The notes under the pieces are model-generated. The model was not told where the DNA came from and made no database searches. It was given only the letters and a program-made list of their open reading frames with translations. From contig URAJ01000005.1 in NCBI GenBank assembly GCA_900545715.1, forward strand, positions 35,637 through 99,636: a DNA stretch of 64,000 nucleotides, written 5' to 3'. The position numbers and the translations under genes are program-made. Source of the DNA: an uncultured Opitutales bacterium. Its GTDB lineage: Bacteria; Verrucomicrobiota; Verrucomicrobiia; Opitutales; Intestinicryptomonadaceae. This document shows, in pieces, positions 17,725 to 27,056 of the stretch. Numbering within the stretch: the stretch's first letter is position 1; the number at the start of each line of letters is the position of its first letter.

Positions 17725-17808
17725 TGGTAGGGACTGGATTCGAACCAGTGAACAGCAAAGCTGAACGGATTTACAGTCCGCGCCCTTTAGCCACTTGGAT
17801 ACCCTACC
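17725..17808 (-). tRNA. tRNA-Tyr (GTA)
   Basis: The minus strand folds as a class II tRNA of 84 nt. The acceptor GGTAGGG pairs with CCCTACC, the anticodon loop is CTGTAAA with anticodon GTA, a long variable arm is present, and the T arm is CTGGTTCGAATCCAG. The discriminator base is A. The CCA end is not encoded, so it must be added by a nucleotidyltransferase. Confidence 0.95.
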
Positions 17809-17956
17809 ATCGTGTAAATTGAGTTTCAAAAATACATAACGGTGTTTGCCGCACAAGCTTTTTTTTCATTTTTTTTGGAAATTTTGCCCATCCCCGCCAA
17901 ATTGGAGCCGAACGCGCCGGCTTACGCGGCAAACTGCCTCCGAGCAAATGGCAAAA

Positions 17957-20017
17957 CTATTTGCGCTCCATCAACAAGCCTTCGTACCCTGCGGGAATCA
18001 GTATCCGACCGTTCCAGAAGTCGGGAGTGTCGGGATTCCCCGATATTTTCGCCTTCCATATAAGTTTCGGATTTTTCTCGTCGGAGAAGTCCGCAAGCCA
18101 TATGTCGCGGTTAATCCTATGGGTGAATGCGACGGTGTTCTTCCCGTCCCATGCGGGAAGCGCCGCAACTTTTTCGCCGCCGACCTTCACGCCTTTCCAT
18201 TGGCTGCCGTCCGGATTTTCAGGGCAATTCGCCTCCAATAACACAGCCTCGCCGGCCCGATTCGTCCACAAAACCCTATCCTTAAAAACGCAGCAGCCGT
18301 TTGAAACACCGGGGTTATTCTTATAGCTCGCGTTTGCAGGCTTCGGCTTTTCGCCAGACAAGTCAAACCATTCAAAGCGGCTGTTTGCGTACGACATTCC
18401 CGCGTATTTTCCGCCTACGACATCGCCCGAAAAATACTTGTTCCACCCCGGGCATCCGCCCTTGTTGAACGCGACTTTCATATTTTTTAAATCCCGCGCG
18501 TCTATAAAAAATATGCCACTTTGCCTGTCGGTTGCCGCAATGAAATTTCCTTTCGGAACCCATACCCACAAGACGAGCGACGAGGCCGCGCTCAATGATT
18601 TAAGCCTTCCAATCTCAGAAAAGTTTCCGGGGGATTTTATATCGTAAACCGCGAGTCCTTCCATTCCTTCCGCGGCGTAAAGCCTGCCGTTTTTTACTTT
18701 AAGGTCGCCCGCAAATGGCATTTTCATCTGCGCGACCTTTTTAAACCCGGAATCCGAAAGCTTTAACGTCACAATCCCCTCCGAGCCGCATGCGGCGTAC
18801 GCGTAGTCGCCGTCAATAGCGACGGCGCGCACTTGCACGCTTCTATCGGGCTTCCATGAGAAAAACTTTTTGTTGTCGCTCGGATACTCCGCCCGAAACG
18901 CAACATTCTTCGGGAGAATCCCCTTCTTTTCAGTAGGCGCCTTCGCAGGCTTCGACTCGACCGCAAAAACCCCTCCTTTTAGAGCCGACAAATATACCAC
19001 GCCGTCTCCGAGAGCAATCGAGCTTATCGGAACCGACGGGCTTTTCCCGTCGGCGGGCGGAACGGTAATCCGGCCTACTATCGAGGGGGATTTAACGTCG
19101 GATATATCAATCGCGTAAAGCCCATTGTAGGTGTCCGCGGCAAAAACTACATTGCCCGAGCAGCGGGGCGTCCAATAGTCGTTGCCTATCCTGTAGAATT
19201 TCGGAAATTTTATAGACGAAAGCTTTTTTGGGTTTGAGATGTCGGAAATATCGAATATTTCAAGTCCGTGCCCAAGCCCGAAGCGCTCCTCCTTCGTTTT
19301 TCCAAGAGTCTTTGAATGGTGGCCAGTAGAGGCGAATAGCAGATTCCCGCACAAGTCAATGCCGTCGCCATAGCCGTCCATTTGCGGTTTAGACACCACT
19401 TTTATATCAGCCATGTCGCGCGCGTCAAAAATCGTCACCTCCCCCGAATGCCACTCGCCGCTAAACAAATAACCGTCGCGGTATTTCACAGACTGGGACT
19501 CCGGAGTTTTCACAATCCGGATGTGCTCCGGATTCGCCGGATCTGAAATGTCGATGAACTCGACCCCGTTGTTTCGCTGTCCCAAAAAGGCAACGTCGCC
19601 CGCAACATCTATGCCAGTCGCAAGCTCTATGCAATCGTAGCGCGACAGAACTTTTGGCGATTTAGGATTGCGCGCGTCAACTATCCACAAGCCGCTCTCG
19701 CGCGCCGCCACATACGCAATTCCGTTCTGAACGGCAATCTGCCTGACATTTCCAAGTCCGCCGATTTTCCCCAATACTTTCGGATCCATCGGCTCGGAAA
19801 TATCGACCGTGTAGAGGTAGTGGGAGCTGCCTGCGTAAAGTATCTTGCCCTCTATGCAAAGAGCCATTGCGTTGGGGGCAATGCCTTCTATTTTTGCCGC
19901 TTTGCCGAACGCGTCCCCGCGCAAATTTTCAATTTTGATGCCGCCAGTCTCCGCAAAAATTGAGACTGGCAAACACGCCACTAAAATAAAAAATATTCGG
20001 AGAATTATTTTTTCCAT
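17957..20017 (-). CDS. Secreted LVIVD-repeat beta-propeller protein
   Basis: A 686-residue protein with a signal peptide (IFFILVACLPVSIFA, cleaved near 22). The rest is built of ~45-residue beta-propeller blades with the LVIVD pattern, such as LYTVDISEPMDPKVLG, LWIVDARNPKSPKVLS, VEFIDISDPANPEHIR, LEIFDISDISNPKKLS and LYAIDISDVKSPSIVG. Five such blades are followed by a Lys-rich linker (about 365-385) and a second set of more diverged blades. LVIVD proteins are extracellular and probably bind surface ligands; no enzyme motif is seen. It is a monocistronic minus-strand gene. Confidence 0.82.
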   Translation of the reverse strand: MEKIILRIFFILVACLPVSIFAETGGIKIENLRGDAFGKAAKIEGIAPNAMALCIEGKILYAGSSHYLYTVDISEPMDPKVLGKIGGLGNVRQIAVQNGIAYVAARESGLWIVDARNPKSPKVLSRYDCIELATGIDVAGDVAFLGQRNNGVEFIDISDPANPEHIRIVKTPESQSVKYRDGYLFSGEWHSGEVTIFDARDMADIKVVSKPQMDGYGDGIDLCGNLLFASTGHHSKTLGKTKEERFGLGHGLEIFDISDISNPKKLSSIKFPKFYRIGNDYWTPRCSGNVVFAADTYNGLYAIDISDVKSPSIVGRITVPPADGKSPSVPISSIALGDGVVYLSALKGGVFAVESKPAKAPTEKKGILPKNVAFRAEYPSDNKKFFSWKPDRSVQVRAVAIDGDYAYAACGSEGIVTLKLSDSGFKKVAQMKMPFAGDLKVKNGRLYAAEGMEGLAVYDIKSPGNFSEIGRLKSLSAASSLVLWVWVPKGNFIAATDRQSGIFFIDARDLKNMKVAFNKGGCPGWNKYFSGDVVGGKYAGMSYANSRFEWFDLSGEKPKPANASYKNNPGVSNGCCVFKDRVLWTNRAGEAVLLEANCPENPDGSQWKGVKVGGEKVAALPAWDGKNTVAFTHRINRDIWLADFSDEKNPKLIWKAKISGNPDTPDFWNGRILIPAGYEGLLMERK

Positions 20018-20077
20018 GCCTATTGTTTCTTAAAAAATTTATTCTTTGTATAGCCTTATTTTCATACAGATAATAAA

Positions 20078-20099
20078 TATGCCATAAAAATATGGCATA
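20078..20099 (-). terminator. Possible terminator of the Sel1 gene
   Basis: A perfect 9-bp inverted repeat, TATGCCATA / TATGGCATA, with a 4-nt loop lies 29 bp after the stop. On the minus strand it is followed by TTTATT, so termination is plausible but not strong. Confidence 0.45.
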
Positions 20100-20127
20100 C
20101 GCGGCCATAATCGGGCTTCTTAGGATT

Positions 20128-21732
20128 CTATTTATTGAAATTACCCTTGAAATATTCCTCGGCGAGCTTCTTTGCGCGCTCGATTTCCCCCTTGTCCATC
20201 TGTTTTTCCAATTCGGCAAGTTTGGAAGTTAAATCTTCCAATCCGTTTTTGACGCTCAGAAAAATCCACGCATACCCAATTACATTGTCGCGCTTTTCCT
20301 GAATATAATACAGGCCTAAATTGCGTTGCGCATTCGCGTCCCCTTGTTCCGCAACCTTCCTATACCATTTTGCAGCCTCCGCAAGATTCTTATCTACCCC
20401 CTCGCCTTTTTCATAACATACACCCAAATTATACTGCGCTTCCGCATTTCCCTGCTCCGCCGCCTTTTTAAACCACTTTATAGCTTCGACGATATCCTTC
20501 TCCATACCTTTACCAATATAATAATACCCTCCTAAAACGGACTGCGCTTTCGCATGCCCCTGCTCCGCCGCCTTCTTCTCCCACTTTGCAGACTCTGCTA
20601 AATTTTTCCCTACGCCTTCGCCTTTGTAATAGCATACACCTAAATTATGCTGCGCACTCGCATGTCCCTGCTCCGCTGCCTTCCTAAACCACTTCACAGC
20701 CTCGGACAAATTCTTTTCTATTCCGTCGCCTTTGTAATAGCTTACGCCTAAATTATACTGCGCTTCCGCATGCCCCTGCTCCGCCGCCTTCTTGTACCAT
20801 TTTATCGCCTCAGAATGATTCTTCTCTACTCCCTCGCCTTTGTAATAGCTTACGCCTAAATTATACTGCGCTCTCGCATGTCCATGCTCCGCCGCCCTCT
20901 TGTACCACTTTATCGCTTCTACAAGATTCTTCTCTACCCCATCGCCATTTTCATAACATACACCTAAATTATATTGCGCTTCCGCATGCCCCTGCTCCGC
21001 ACCCTTTCTAAACCACTTTATAGCTTCGACAATATCCTTCTCCACTCCTTTGCCATTATAATAATATCCCCCTAAAACGGACTGCGCTTTCGCATGCCCC
21101 TGCTCCGCCGCTCTCTTGTACCACTTTGCAGACTCTGCTAAACTTTTCCCTACTCCTTCGCCTTTGTAATAGCATATGCCTAAATTAAACTGCGCACTCT
21201 CCTGCCCCTGCTCCGCCGCCTTCCTAAACCACTTTACAGCCTCTGTTAAATTTTTCTCAACTCCATTGCCGTAATAATAATATATTCCCAATGCATACTG
21301 GGCGTCCGCATCCCCCTGCACTACGGCTTTTTTAATCCATTTTAGCGACTCCGATAAACTTTTTTCAATTCCATCGCCTTTAGCATAGCATATGCCTAAA
21401 TTATATTGAGCTTCCGCATGTCCCTGCTCCGCCGCCTTCCTAAACCACTTTACAGCCTCGGAATGATTCTTCTCAACCCCGTCTCCCGTGTAATAGCGTA
21501 TTCCCAATTTATACTGCGCATCCGCATTATTTTGTTCAAAAAGTTTTTCGATCCGGTTTGCGGCCTCCGCAAAGTTCTTATACACTTCTTCGCTTTTTAC
21601 GCAGCATTCTTCCGATATAAATTTAGCCTCGGCGTCCCCGCCGCTAACATTGTTCTTAATCACGGATTTATTAGCCCCGCAGGCAATAATAAACGCCGTA
21701 GAAAACAAAACCAATATTAACGACCTTTTCAT
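20128..21732 (-). CDS. Sel1-repeat lipoprotein
   Basis: A 534-residue protein with a lipoprotein signal (LFSTAFIIAC, lipid Cys at about 18). Eleven full and one partial Sel1/TPR-like repeats of 36 residues occupy about 72-480, each of the form AEAQYNLGxxYYxGxGVEKN-xxEAxKWFRKAAEQG. Sel1 solenoids are protein-binding scaffolds, often in envelope stress or host interaction. Repeats 3-6 closely match repeats 8-11, so a five-unit (540-bp) block was duplicated. The ATG follows an AATAAT box by 6 nt, and there is no SD. Confidence 0.88.
   Translation of the reverse strand: MKRSLILVLFSTAFIIACGANKSVIKNNVSGGDAEAKFISEECCVKSEEVYKNFAEAANRIEKLFEQNNADAQYKLGIRYYTGDGVEKNHSEAVKWFRKAAEQGHAEAQYNLGICYAKGDGIEKSLSESLKWIKKAVVQGDADAQYALGIYYYYGNGVEKNLTEAVKWFRKAAEQGQESAQFNLGICYYKGEGVGKSLAESAKWYKRAAEQGHAKAQSVLGGYYYNGKGVEKDIVEAIKWFRKGAEQGHAEAQYNLGVCYENGDGVEKNLVEAIKWYKRAAEHGHARAQYNLGVSYYKGEGVEKNHSEAIKWYKKAAEQGHAEAQYNLGVSYYKGDGIEKNLSEAVKWFRKAAEQGHASAQHNLGVCYYKGEGVGKNLAESAKWEKKAAEQGHAKAQSVLGGYYYIGKGMEKDIVEAIKWFKKAAEQGNAEAQYNLGVCYEKGEGVDKNLAEAAKWYRKVAEQGDANAQRNLGLYYIQEKRDNVIGYAWIFLSVKNGLEDLTSKLAELEKQMDKGEIERAKKLAEEYFKGNFNK
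20330..21530 (-). repeat. 108-bp coding tandem repeats (Sel1 units)
   Basis: DNA repeats of 108 bp correspond to the 36-residue Sel1 units. The words TGCCCCTGCTCCGCCGCC and TACACCTAAATTATA, or close variants, recur on the plus strand about every 108 bp. A higher-order period of five units is visible. Confidence 0.85.
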
Positions 21733-21738
21733 ACAGCA

Positions 21739-21767
21739 ATTATTACATAATATGGCTCAAATGTCGA
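21739..21767 (-). promoter_or_regulatory. Candidate leaderless promoter of the Sel1 lipoprotein
   Basis: On the minus strand, TCGACA (21767-21762) and AATAAT (21744-21739), each matching consensus at 5 of 6, are separated by exactly 17 nt. Six nt then precede the ATG at 21732. Confidence 0.5.
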
Positions 21768-21924
21768 TTAAATTATATTATTTAAAATATAATAAAAAAA
21801 ATAATCCGCACCGCATTTTATAAACTTTTCCCGACTTAAAAAAACAGCTAAATAGAGTTTCGCGGCTTGCCGTTTCTTTTTGAATTGAAAAACATAAGAT
21901 TCCAATTACCTTATTCGTATAATT

Positions 21925-22980
21925 ATGAAAAATAAAACGGCTCTAATAACTGGAATAACTGGGCAAGACGGCTCGTATCTTGCGGAAATACTTCTGCAAA
22001 AAGGCTACGATGTCCACGGCATAATACGCCGCTCAAGCTCTTTCAACACCAACAGAATCGACCACCTTTACAACGACGAATCCCTTAACGACAGGTTCTT
22101 CCTGCATTACGGGGATTTGACGGACTCCTCGAACCTAAACAGAATACTCGAAAAAACCCAGCCCGACGAAATCTACAATCTCGGCGCCCAAAGCCACGTC
22201 AAAGTGAGCTTTGAAGTTCCCGAGTACACCGCAGATGTTGACGCCGTCGCAACCCTGAGGTTTCTCGACGCAATAAAAGATATGGGGCTAACAAGGCAGG
22301 TAAGATTCTACCAAGCCTCCACCTCCGAGCTATTCGGGAAAGTCCAGGAAATTCCCCAAAAGGAGACAACGCCGTTCTATCCGCGCAGCCCCTATGCGGT
22401 AGCCAAGCAATACGCATACTGGATTGTCATAAACTACCGCGAAGCGTACGGCATATTCGCAAGCAACGGCATTCTTTTTAACCACGAATCCGAACGCCGC
22501 GGAGAAACTTTTGTCACGCGCAAAATCACAAGAGCCGCCGGAAGGATCAAGCTCGGGCTTCAAGATAGGCTCGTACTCGGCAATATGGACTCCAAGCGCG
22601 ACTGGGGATACGCTCCGGAATACGCCGAGGGCATGTGGAGAATCTTGCAGGCGCAGACCCCCGGGGAATACGTCTTAGCCACGAACGAAACCCACACCGT
22701 AAGGGAATTTACGGAGCTTGCTTTCGCGCGGCTGGGAATGGAAATTGAATGGGTCGGCAAAGAGGAGAACGAAAAGGGCATATGCAAAAAAACAGGAAAA
22801 ATTCTCGTAGAGGTAAACCCGCGCTACTACCGCCCGACCGAAGTGGATTTTCTCCTCGGAGACCCATCAAAGGCAAAGAGGGAACTCGGCTGGGAACCCA
22901 AGACTACATTTAAGCGCCTCGTCGAGATAATGACAGACGCCGACTTCAAGCTCGCCGAGCGCGAGGCCGCCTTGAAATAG
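21925..22980 (+). CDS. gmd: GDP-mannose 4,6-dehydratase
   Basis: A 351-residue short-chain dehydrogenase of the extended type. NADP binding is at [13 protein letters not shown] (9-21), the [15 protein letters not shown] segment is diagnostic for Gmd, and the active site has the catalytic Ser/Thr and Glu in [11 protein letters not shown] plus YxxxK in [10 protein letters not shown]. It converts GDP-D-mannose to GDP-4-keto-6-deoxymannose, the first step to GDP-L-fucose. TATAAT sits 1 nt before the ATG. It is followed 4 bp later by fcl, which completes the pathway. Confidence 0.96.
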   Translation: MKNKTALITGITGQDGSYLAEILLQKGYDVHGIIRRSSSFNTNRIDHLYNDESLNDRFFLHYGDLTDSSNLNRILEKTQPDEIYNLGAQSHVKVSFEVPEYTADVDAVATLRFLDAIKDMGLTRQVRFYQASTSELFGKVQEIPQKETTPFYPRSPYAVAKQYAYWIVINYREAYGIFASNGILFNHESERRGETFVTRKITRAAGRIKLGLQDRLVLGNMDSKRDWGYAPEYAEGMWRILQAQTPGEYVLATNETHTVREFTELAFARLGMEIEWVGKEENEKGICKKTGKILVEVNPRYYRPTEVDFLLGDPSKAKRELGWEPKTTFKRLVEIMTDADFKLAEREAALK

Positions 22981-22984
22981 AGCA

Positions 22985-23935
22985 ATGAAAAAAACTGACA
23001 AGATATACGTTGCCGGCAACGGCGGAATGGTCGGCTCCGCAATAGAAAGAGCCTTGCGCCGCAACGGCTATGACTGCGTTATAGGGCGCTCCCACAAGGA
23101 GCTCGACCTCACAAACCAAGCCCAGACGCTCGACTTCTTTGTGAAAGAGCGCCCGAAAGTAGCGGTAATCGCCGCGGCGAAAGTGGGCGGCATATACGCC
23201 AATGCGACCTTCCCGGCCGAATTTATAGAAATAAACTTGTCAATCGCGCTAAACACGATTACTGCCGCATATAAAGCCGGCGTCGAGCGCCTTCTATATT
23301 TGGGAAGCACTTGCATTTACCCGCGAATGGCCCCACAGCCGATTCCGGAGAGCGCCCTTCTAACCGGACCTCTTGAAAAGACGAACGAAGCTTACGCCGT
23401 CGCAAAAATCGCAGGGCTGAAACTGTGCGAATTTTTTAGGAAGCAATACGGCGTATGCTACCATAGCGCAATGCCGACAAACCTCTACGGCGAGGGCGAC
23501 AACTACCACGAAAAAAATTCGCATGTGCTACCAGCGTTAATAAGGCGTTTCCACGAAGCAAAAGAAAAAAATCTCGATAAAGTCGAGCTCTGGGGAACAG
23601 GCTCTCCGCTTCGCGAATTTCTGCATGTTGACGACCTCGCAGACGCATGCCTTATGCTCCTTAATCTCGACAATCCCCCGGATCTTGTGAATCTCGGAAG
23701 CGGCGAGGAAGTGAGCATTGCGGAACTCGCAAAAATTGTAGCCGAAACTGTAGGGTACAAGGGCGAAATAGTTCACGACCTCTCAAAGCCGGACGGCACT
23801 CCGCGCAAGCTGTGCGACACTTCCCTGCTGCGCTCTTTTGGCTGGAAGCCGAAGTACGACATCCGCTCGGGCGTTAAGGCGGCATACGGAAGTTTCCTGT
23901 CGGAGCTTGCGTCCGGGAAAATAAGAGGCATGTAA
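22985..23935 (+). CDS. fcl: GDP-L-fucose synthase
   Basis: A 316-residue epimerase/reductase. NADP binding is at [17 protein letters not shown] (8-24), the catalytic Ser/Cys block is [17 protein letters not shown], and the Tyr-Lys pair is in [13 protein letters not shown], all characteristic of Fcl/WcaG. It epimerises and reduces the Gmd product to GDP-L-fucose. It lies 4 bp after gmd and ends before a strong terminator, so the pair is a bicistronic unit. The product probably feeds surface glycan synthesis. Confidence 0.96.
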   Translation: MKKTDKIYVAGNGGMVGSAIERALRRNGYDCVIGRSHKELDLTNQAQTLDFFVKERPKVAVIAAAKVGGIYANATFPAEFIEINLSIALNTITAAYKAGVERLLYLGSTCIYPRMAPQPIPESALLTGPLEKTNEAYAVAKIAGLKLCEFFRKQYGVCYHSAMPTNLYGEGDNYHEKNSHVLPALIRRFHEAKEKNLDKVELWGTGSPLREFLHVDDLADACLMLLNLDNPPDLVNLGSGEEVSIAELAKIVAETVGYKGEIVHDLSKPDGTPRKLCDTSLLRSFGWKPKYDIRSGVKAAYGSFLSELASGKIRGM

Positions 23936-23963
23936 TAAATCCTTAAAGGCAACATCTCACAAT

Positions 23964-23994
23964 AAAAAACTCCCGCAGACAACGGGAGTTTTTT
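23964..23994. terminator. Bidirectional terminator after fcl
   Basis: A 12-bp stem, AAAAAACTCCCG / CGGGAGTTTTTT, with a 7-nt loop. A and T runs on both sides let it work in either direction. Confidence 0.88.
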
Positions 23995-24125
23995 CATTCA
24001 TAGACAGGCAGTTGAGCATTTAAGCTAGCCCCCCTTACGCCAATTATGAAAATCATCACAATCGGTTCAGCAGGCGGTCTTGCGGCAATAAATAATTTGC
24101 GTATTTATATTTTAACTTAATGCAA

Positions 24126-24160
24126 ATTTTATGCGGGCGCATTTTTCCGACGCATAAAAT
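24126..24160 (-). terminator. Hairpin after the small repeat protein
   Basis: The 10-bp arms ATTTTATGCG / CGCATAAAAT with a 15-nt loop lie just past the stop of the 85-residue gene on the minus strand. The descending arm is T-rich on one side only, so its strength is uncertain. Confidence 0.5.
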
Positions 24161-24174
24161 CCATGGATAGATTA

Positions 24175-24432
24175 TCAATTATTTTTCCAAAAACCGCCGC
24201 TTCCGTCAGGAATTATACGTCCTTTCCCATTAGGAAGCCAATACCCCCCGTTGCCGTCCGACATAATGCGGCCCTTGCCGTTCGGAAGCCAAAAACCGCC
24301 GCTTCCGTCCGACATTATACGGCCTTTGCCGTTCGGAAGCCAGTATCCGCCGTTGCCGTCCGACTGGAAATGATTTCCGTAGGAAACAAGACACATAACG
24401 AATACAAGTATTGATAAAATTTTTGTCTTCAT
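24175..24432 (-). CDS. Small secreted protein with 17-residue DGxGGYW repeats
   Basis: An 85-residue protein. A short hydrophobic signal (ILSILVFVMCLVSYG, about 5-19) is followed by three and a half copies of a 17-residue repeat, SDGNGGYWLPNGKGRIM, alternating between GNGGYW and GSGGFW, and ending in FWKNN. The repeats are almost identical at DNA level (51 bp). No known family is recognised. Glycine- and aromatic-rich short repeats suggest a beta-structured, possibly glycan- or surface-binding peptide, but that is only inference. TATACT lies 4 nt before the ATG. Confidence 0.65.
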   Translation of the reverse strand: MKTKILSILVFVMCLVSYGNHFQSDGNGGYWLPNGKGRIMSDGSGGFWLPNGKGRIMSDGNGGYWLPNGKGRIIPDGSGGFWKNN

Positions 24433-24857
24433 ACTTAGTATAACGGATAATCAGAATAAAAGTTTCATTAATTATCGCCCACTGCTTTTAGAAAGTTTAA
24501 GCCTATTTTTTTACGTGTGCCCCCGCTCTATTCGCGCGCAATTTTTCTTACGCTAGCTACCACCAACATTCGCGCACAATTTTTTCTTGCATCAACCTGA
24601 ACCATTCGCGCGAATTTTTTTCTTATTATAAACCTAAACTATTCGCGCACAATTTATTACAATTATAAAAAAAACGTGCCTTGCAAGGGATATTTTTACG
24701 AGAGTTCGGTCTTATTATTTTTAGTTGCCTGCGGAAGTTTTGCGTGCGCTTTATGCAGTCGCAAGATAGCGTACATTAAATACATACGCACTCCAACACC
24801 CATGCGGCATTTGTCCGCCGGCATATTCTCAACACACGAAAAAAATTTTGACAGGCT
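24433..24857. other. 425-bp gap with degenerate tandem repeats
   Basis: This gap contains the ~37-bp repeats at 24530-24660. The rest, up to the end of glgB, shows no coding character and no clear hairpin. Confidence 0.6.
24530..24660. repeat. Four degenerate ~37-bp tandem repeats
   Basis: ATTCGCGC followed by a CAATTTTTTCTT-like run starts at 24530, 24568, 24604 and 24641, a spacing of 38, 36 and 37 nt. The second half of each unit (CTACCACCAAC, CAACCTGAACC, AAACCTAAACT) drifts. It is too irregular for CRISPR. Confidence 0.65.
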
Positions 24858-27056
24858 TTACAAGTATCCAAGCAAGACGACAGTCGAAAGCGGGGGAACG
24901 ACCATATCGCAACCGAAAGGCCGCCTATTTGCCGCTTTCTCCGCGACAGCCTCAACTTTGCCCATATTTCCCCTGCCTCCGCCGCCATAAGTTTTGGCGT
25001 CGGTATTTAGCACCTCTTTCCATACGCCGCCGCAAGGTAAACCCAGCCGGTACGCGCGCTGCTCGACCGGCGTAAAGTTGCTTACTGTAGCGTAGCACCT
25101 CTTGCCGTCGCTCGTAAAGCGCAGGAAAGAAAATACGCTGTTGTCGCCGTCGTCGGCATTTATCCACTCAAACCCTATGCTGTTAAAGTCGTTCTCGGCA
25201 AGCTCGGCGTCGGACAGATACAGTTTCGCGACATCGCGCACAGACTCGCGCACTCCCTCGTGCTGTATGTACTTTAAAAGCGACCATTCGAGCGATTCGT
25301 CATAGCGCCATTCGTGCCCCTGTGCAATCTCGTCGCCCATAAACAGAGTTTTCTTGCCGGGCCACATCCACATGTACGCGTAAAGCGCGCGAAGCGTCGC
25401 TATTTTGTCGTCCCAGTACCCCGACCCCATCTTGCCAACCATCGGGCTTTTCCCGTGTACGACCTCGTCGTGCGAATACACGAGCATGAACTTTTCCGTA
25501 AACTGAAACATCGATGGGAAAGTCATTTTATTGTGGTGGTACTTGCGGTTTATCGGATCCTCCTTCAAGTAGTCGAGTGTATCGTGCATCCAGCCGAGAT
25601 TCCATTTGAAGTCGAACCCCAAGCCGCCTTCGCCAACCGGCTTGGTCACCCCTGCAAAAGTCGTGCTTTCCTCCGCTATTGTAATTGTGCCTGGATAGTC
25701 GGAGTGAATTACAGAGTTTACGTGCTTCAGAAAATCTATTGCGTCGAGATTCTCGCTTCCGCCGTACTTGTTCGGTATCCAGTTGTCGCGCGAGAAATTG
25801 AGGTAGAGCATGGAGGCAACCGCATCGAACCGCAATCCGTCTATATGGAAGCGGTCGAGCCATGCGAGCGCGCTCCCGAGCAGGAAGTTTGCGACCTCCT
25901 TGCGCCCGTAGTTGAAGCAGAGGGTCCCCCAGTCTGGATTCGCCCCGAGCCTCGGGTCTTCGTGTTCGTACAGGCACGATCCGTCGAAGCCCGCAAGCGC
26001 AAATGCGTCGCGCGGGAAGTGCGCCGGCACCCAGTCCATTATCACGCCTATCCCGTTTTGGTGGAGGACATCGATCATCTCCATAAACTCGCGCGGGCTT
26101 CCATATCTGTGCGTGGGCGCGTAAAAGCCCGTCACTTGGTATCCCCACGACCCGTCGAACGGATACTCGGTAAGCGGCATAAATTCTACATGCGTAAAGT
26201 TCATCTGCACGCAGTATTCCGCAAGCTGGCGCCCTATTTCGGCATAGGAAAGTGGCCTAAAACCGTCCTCCGGGACTCTTTTCCAAGAGCCCAAATGAAC
26301 CTCGTAAACAGAGACGGGCTTTTTAGCCCAATCGGTTTCCATGCGGTTTTTTATCCATTTTTCGTCCGACCACCCGTATCCGGCAATGTCGCAAACGACA
26401 GAGCTGTTGTGCGGCGGGGGCTCGAACCGCACGGCGTACGGGTCCGACTTTAAAAACGGGGTGTCGTTATTGGCGGCGAGTATTTCGTATTTATATTTTG
26501 CGCCTTCGCCAACCCCCGGAATAAAAATTTCCCAAACGCCGGAAGTTTCGAGCGGGCGCATCGGAAAATACCTTCCGTCCCATTCGTCGAAGTCGCCTAC
26601 AACGCTGACTCTCCGCGCGGTCGGCGCCCACACTGCAAACGCCGTGCCCTTTACCCCGTCTATTTCGCGCAAATGCGATCCGAGGTGCTCGTAAACCTTT
26701 CTGTCGTCTCCAAGCCCGAACAGGTACAATTCCTCGTCAGTGAGGCTCGGCGGGAAGGAGTACGCGTCGGCAAACTCGCGGATTTCGCCGTCGTACCTCT
26801 CAACGCGGAAGCGGTACGGAAAAGGCTTGCGCGCGCCCTTTATAAAAAGCTCGAAAAATCCTGATGGGTCGAGTTTTTCCATTTCGGCGGATTTCCGCGC
26901 GGATTTCCGCAAATCGACAAGATGGCAGCTTTTGGCGTTTACTATGTATGCGCGCACCACTATGCCGCCCTTGCACTTGTGCATTCCCAAAAACTCCTGC
27001 GGCAAACCGCACCGCGCCGATACTATGCTTTTTAGCTCGTCTTTCGATATTACCAT
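24858..27056 (-). CDS. glgB: 1,4-alpha-glucan branching enzyme
   Basis: A 732-residue GH13 enzyme with the GlgB layout: an N-terminal extra domain (1 to about 120), a CBM48 domain (about 135-235, AFAVWAPTARRVSVVGDFDEWDG region), then the catalytic barrel. Catalytic residues are Asp411 in GLRFDAVASM, Glu462 in IAEES and Asp530 in SHDE. It transfers alpha-1,4 chains to form alpha-1,6 branches in glycogen. Its start overlaps the previous gene's stop (ATGGTAA, 27050-27056), so it is the last gene of the transcript containing the anchored unknown, and perhaps FloA/NfeD. No glgA or glgC is in the window. Confidence 0.95.
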   Translation of the reverse strand: MVISKDELKSIVSARCGLPQEFLGMHKCKGGIVVRAYIVNAKSCHLVDLRKSARKSAEMEKLDPSGFFELFIKGARKPFPYRFRVERYDGEIREFADAYSFPPSLTDEELYLFGLGDDRKVYEHLGSHLREIDGVKGTAFAVWAPTARRVSVVGDFDEWDGRYFPMRPLETSGVWEIFIPGVGEGAKYKYEILAANNDTPFLKSDPYAVRFEPPPHNSSVVCDIAGYGWSDEKWIKNRMETDWAKKPVSVYEVHLGSWKRVPEDGFRPLSYAEIGRQLAEYCVQMNFTHVEFMPLTEYPFDGSWGYQVTGFYAPTHRYGSPREFMEMIDVLHQNGIGVIMDWVPAHFPRDAFALAGFDGSCLYEHEDPRLGANPDWGTLCFNYGRKEVANFLLGSALAWLDRFHIDGLRFDAVASMLYLNFSRDNWIPNKYGGSENLDAIDFLKHVNSVIHSDYPGTITIAEESTTFAGVTKPVGEGGLGFDFKWNLGWMHDTLDYLKEDPINRKYHHNKMTFPSMFQFTEKFMLVYSHDEVVHGKSPMVGKMGSGYWDDKIATLRALYAYMWMWPGKKTLFMGDEIAQGHEWRYDESLEWSLLKYIQHEGVRESVRDVAKLYLSDAELAENDFNSIGFEWINADDGDNSVFSFLRFTSDGKRCYATVSNFTPVEQRAYRLGLPCGGVWKEVLNTDAKTYGGGGRGNMGKVEAVAEKAANRRPFGCDMVVPPLSTVVLLGYL

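Noticed and set aside
24163..24414. Plus-strand open frame of 83 codons across the DGxGGYW repeats
   Set aside because: Tandem repeats keep several frames open. Only the minus frame has a signal peptide and start context.
24530..24660. Possible CRISPR array
   Set aside because: Repeats are degenerate, the unit is only ~37 nt in total, there are no unique spacers, and no cas gene is near.
25314..26453. 379-codon plus-strand open frame
   Set aside because: It lies wholly antisense to glgB, whose catalytic motifs are all present; the frame is a by-product of glgB codon use.
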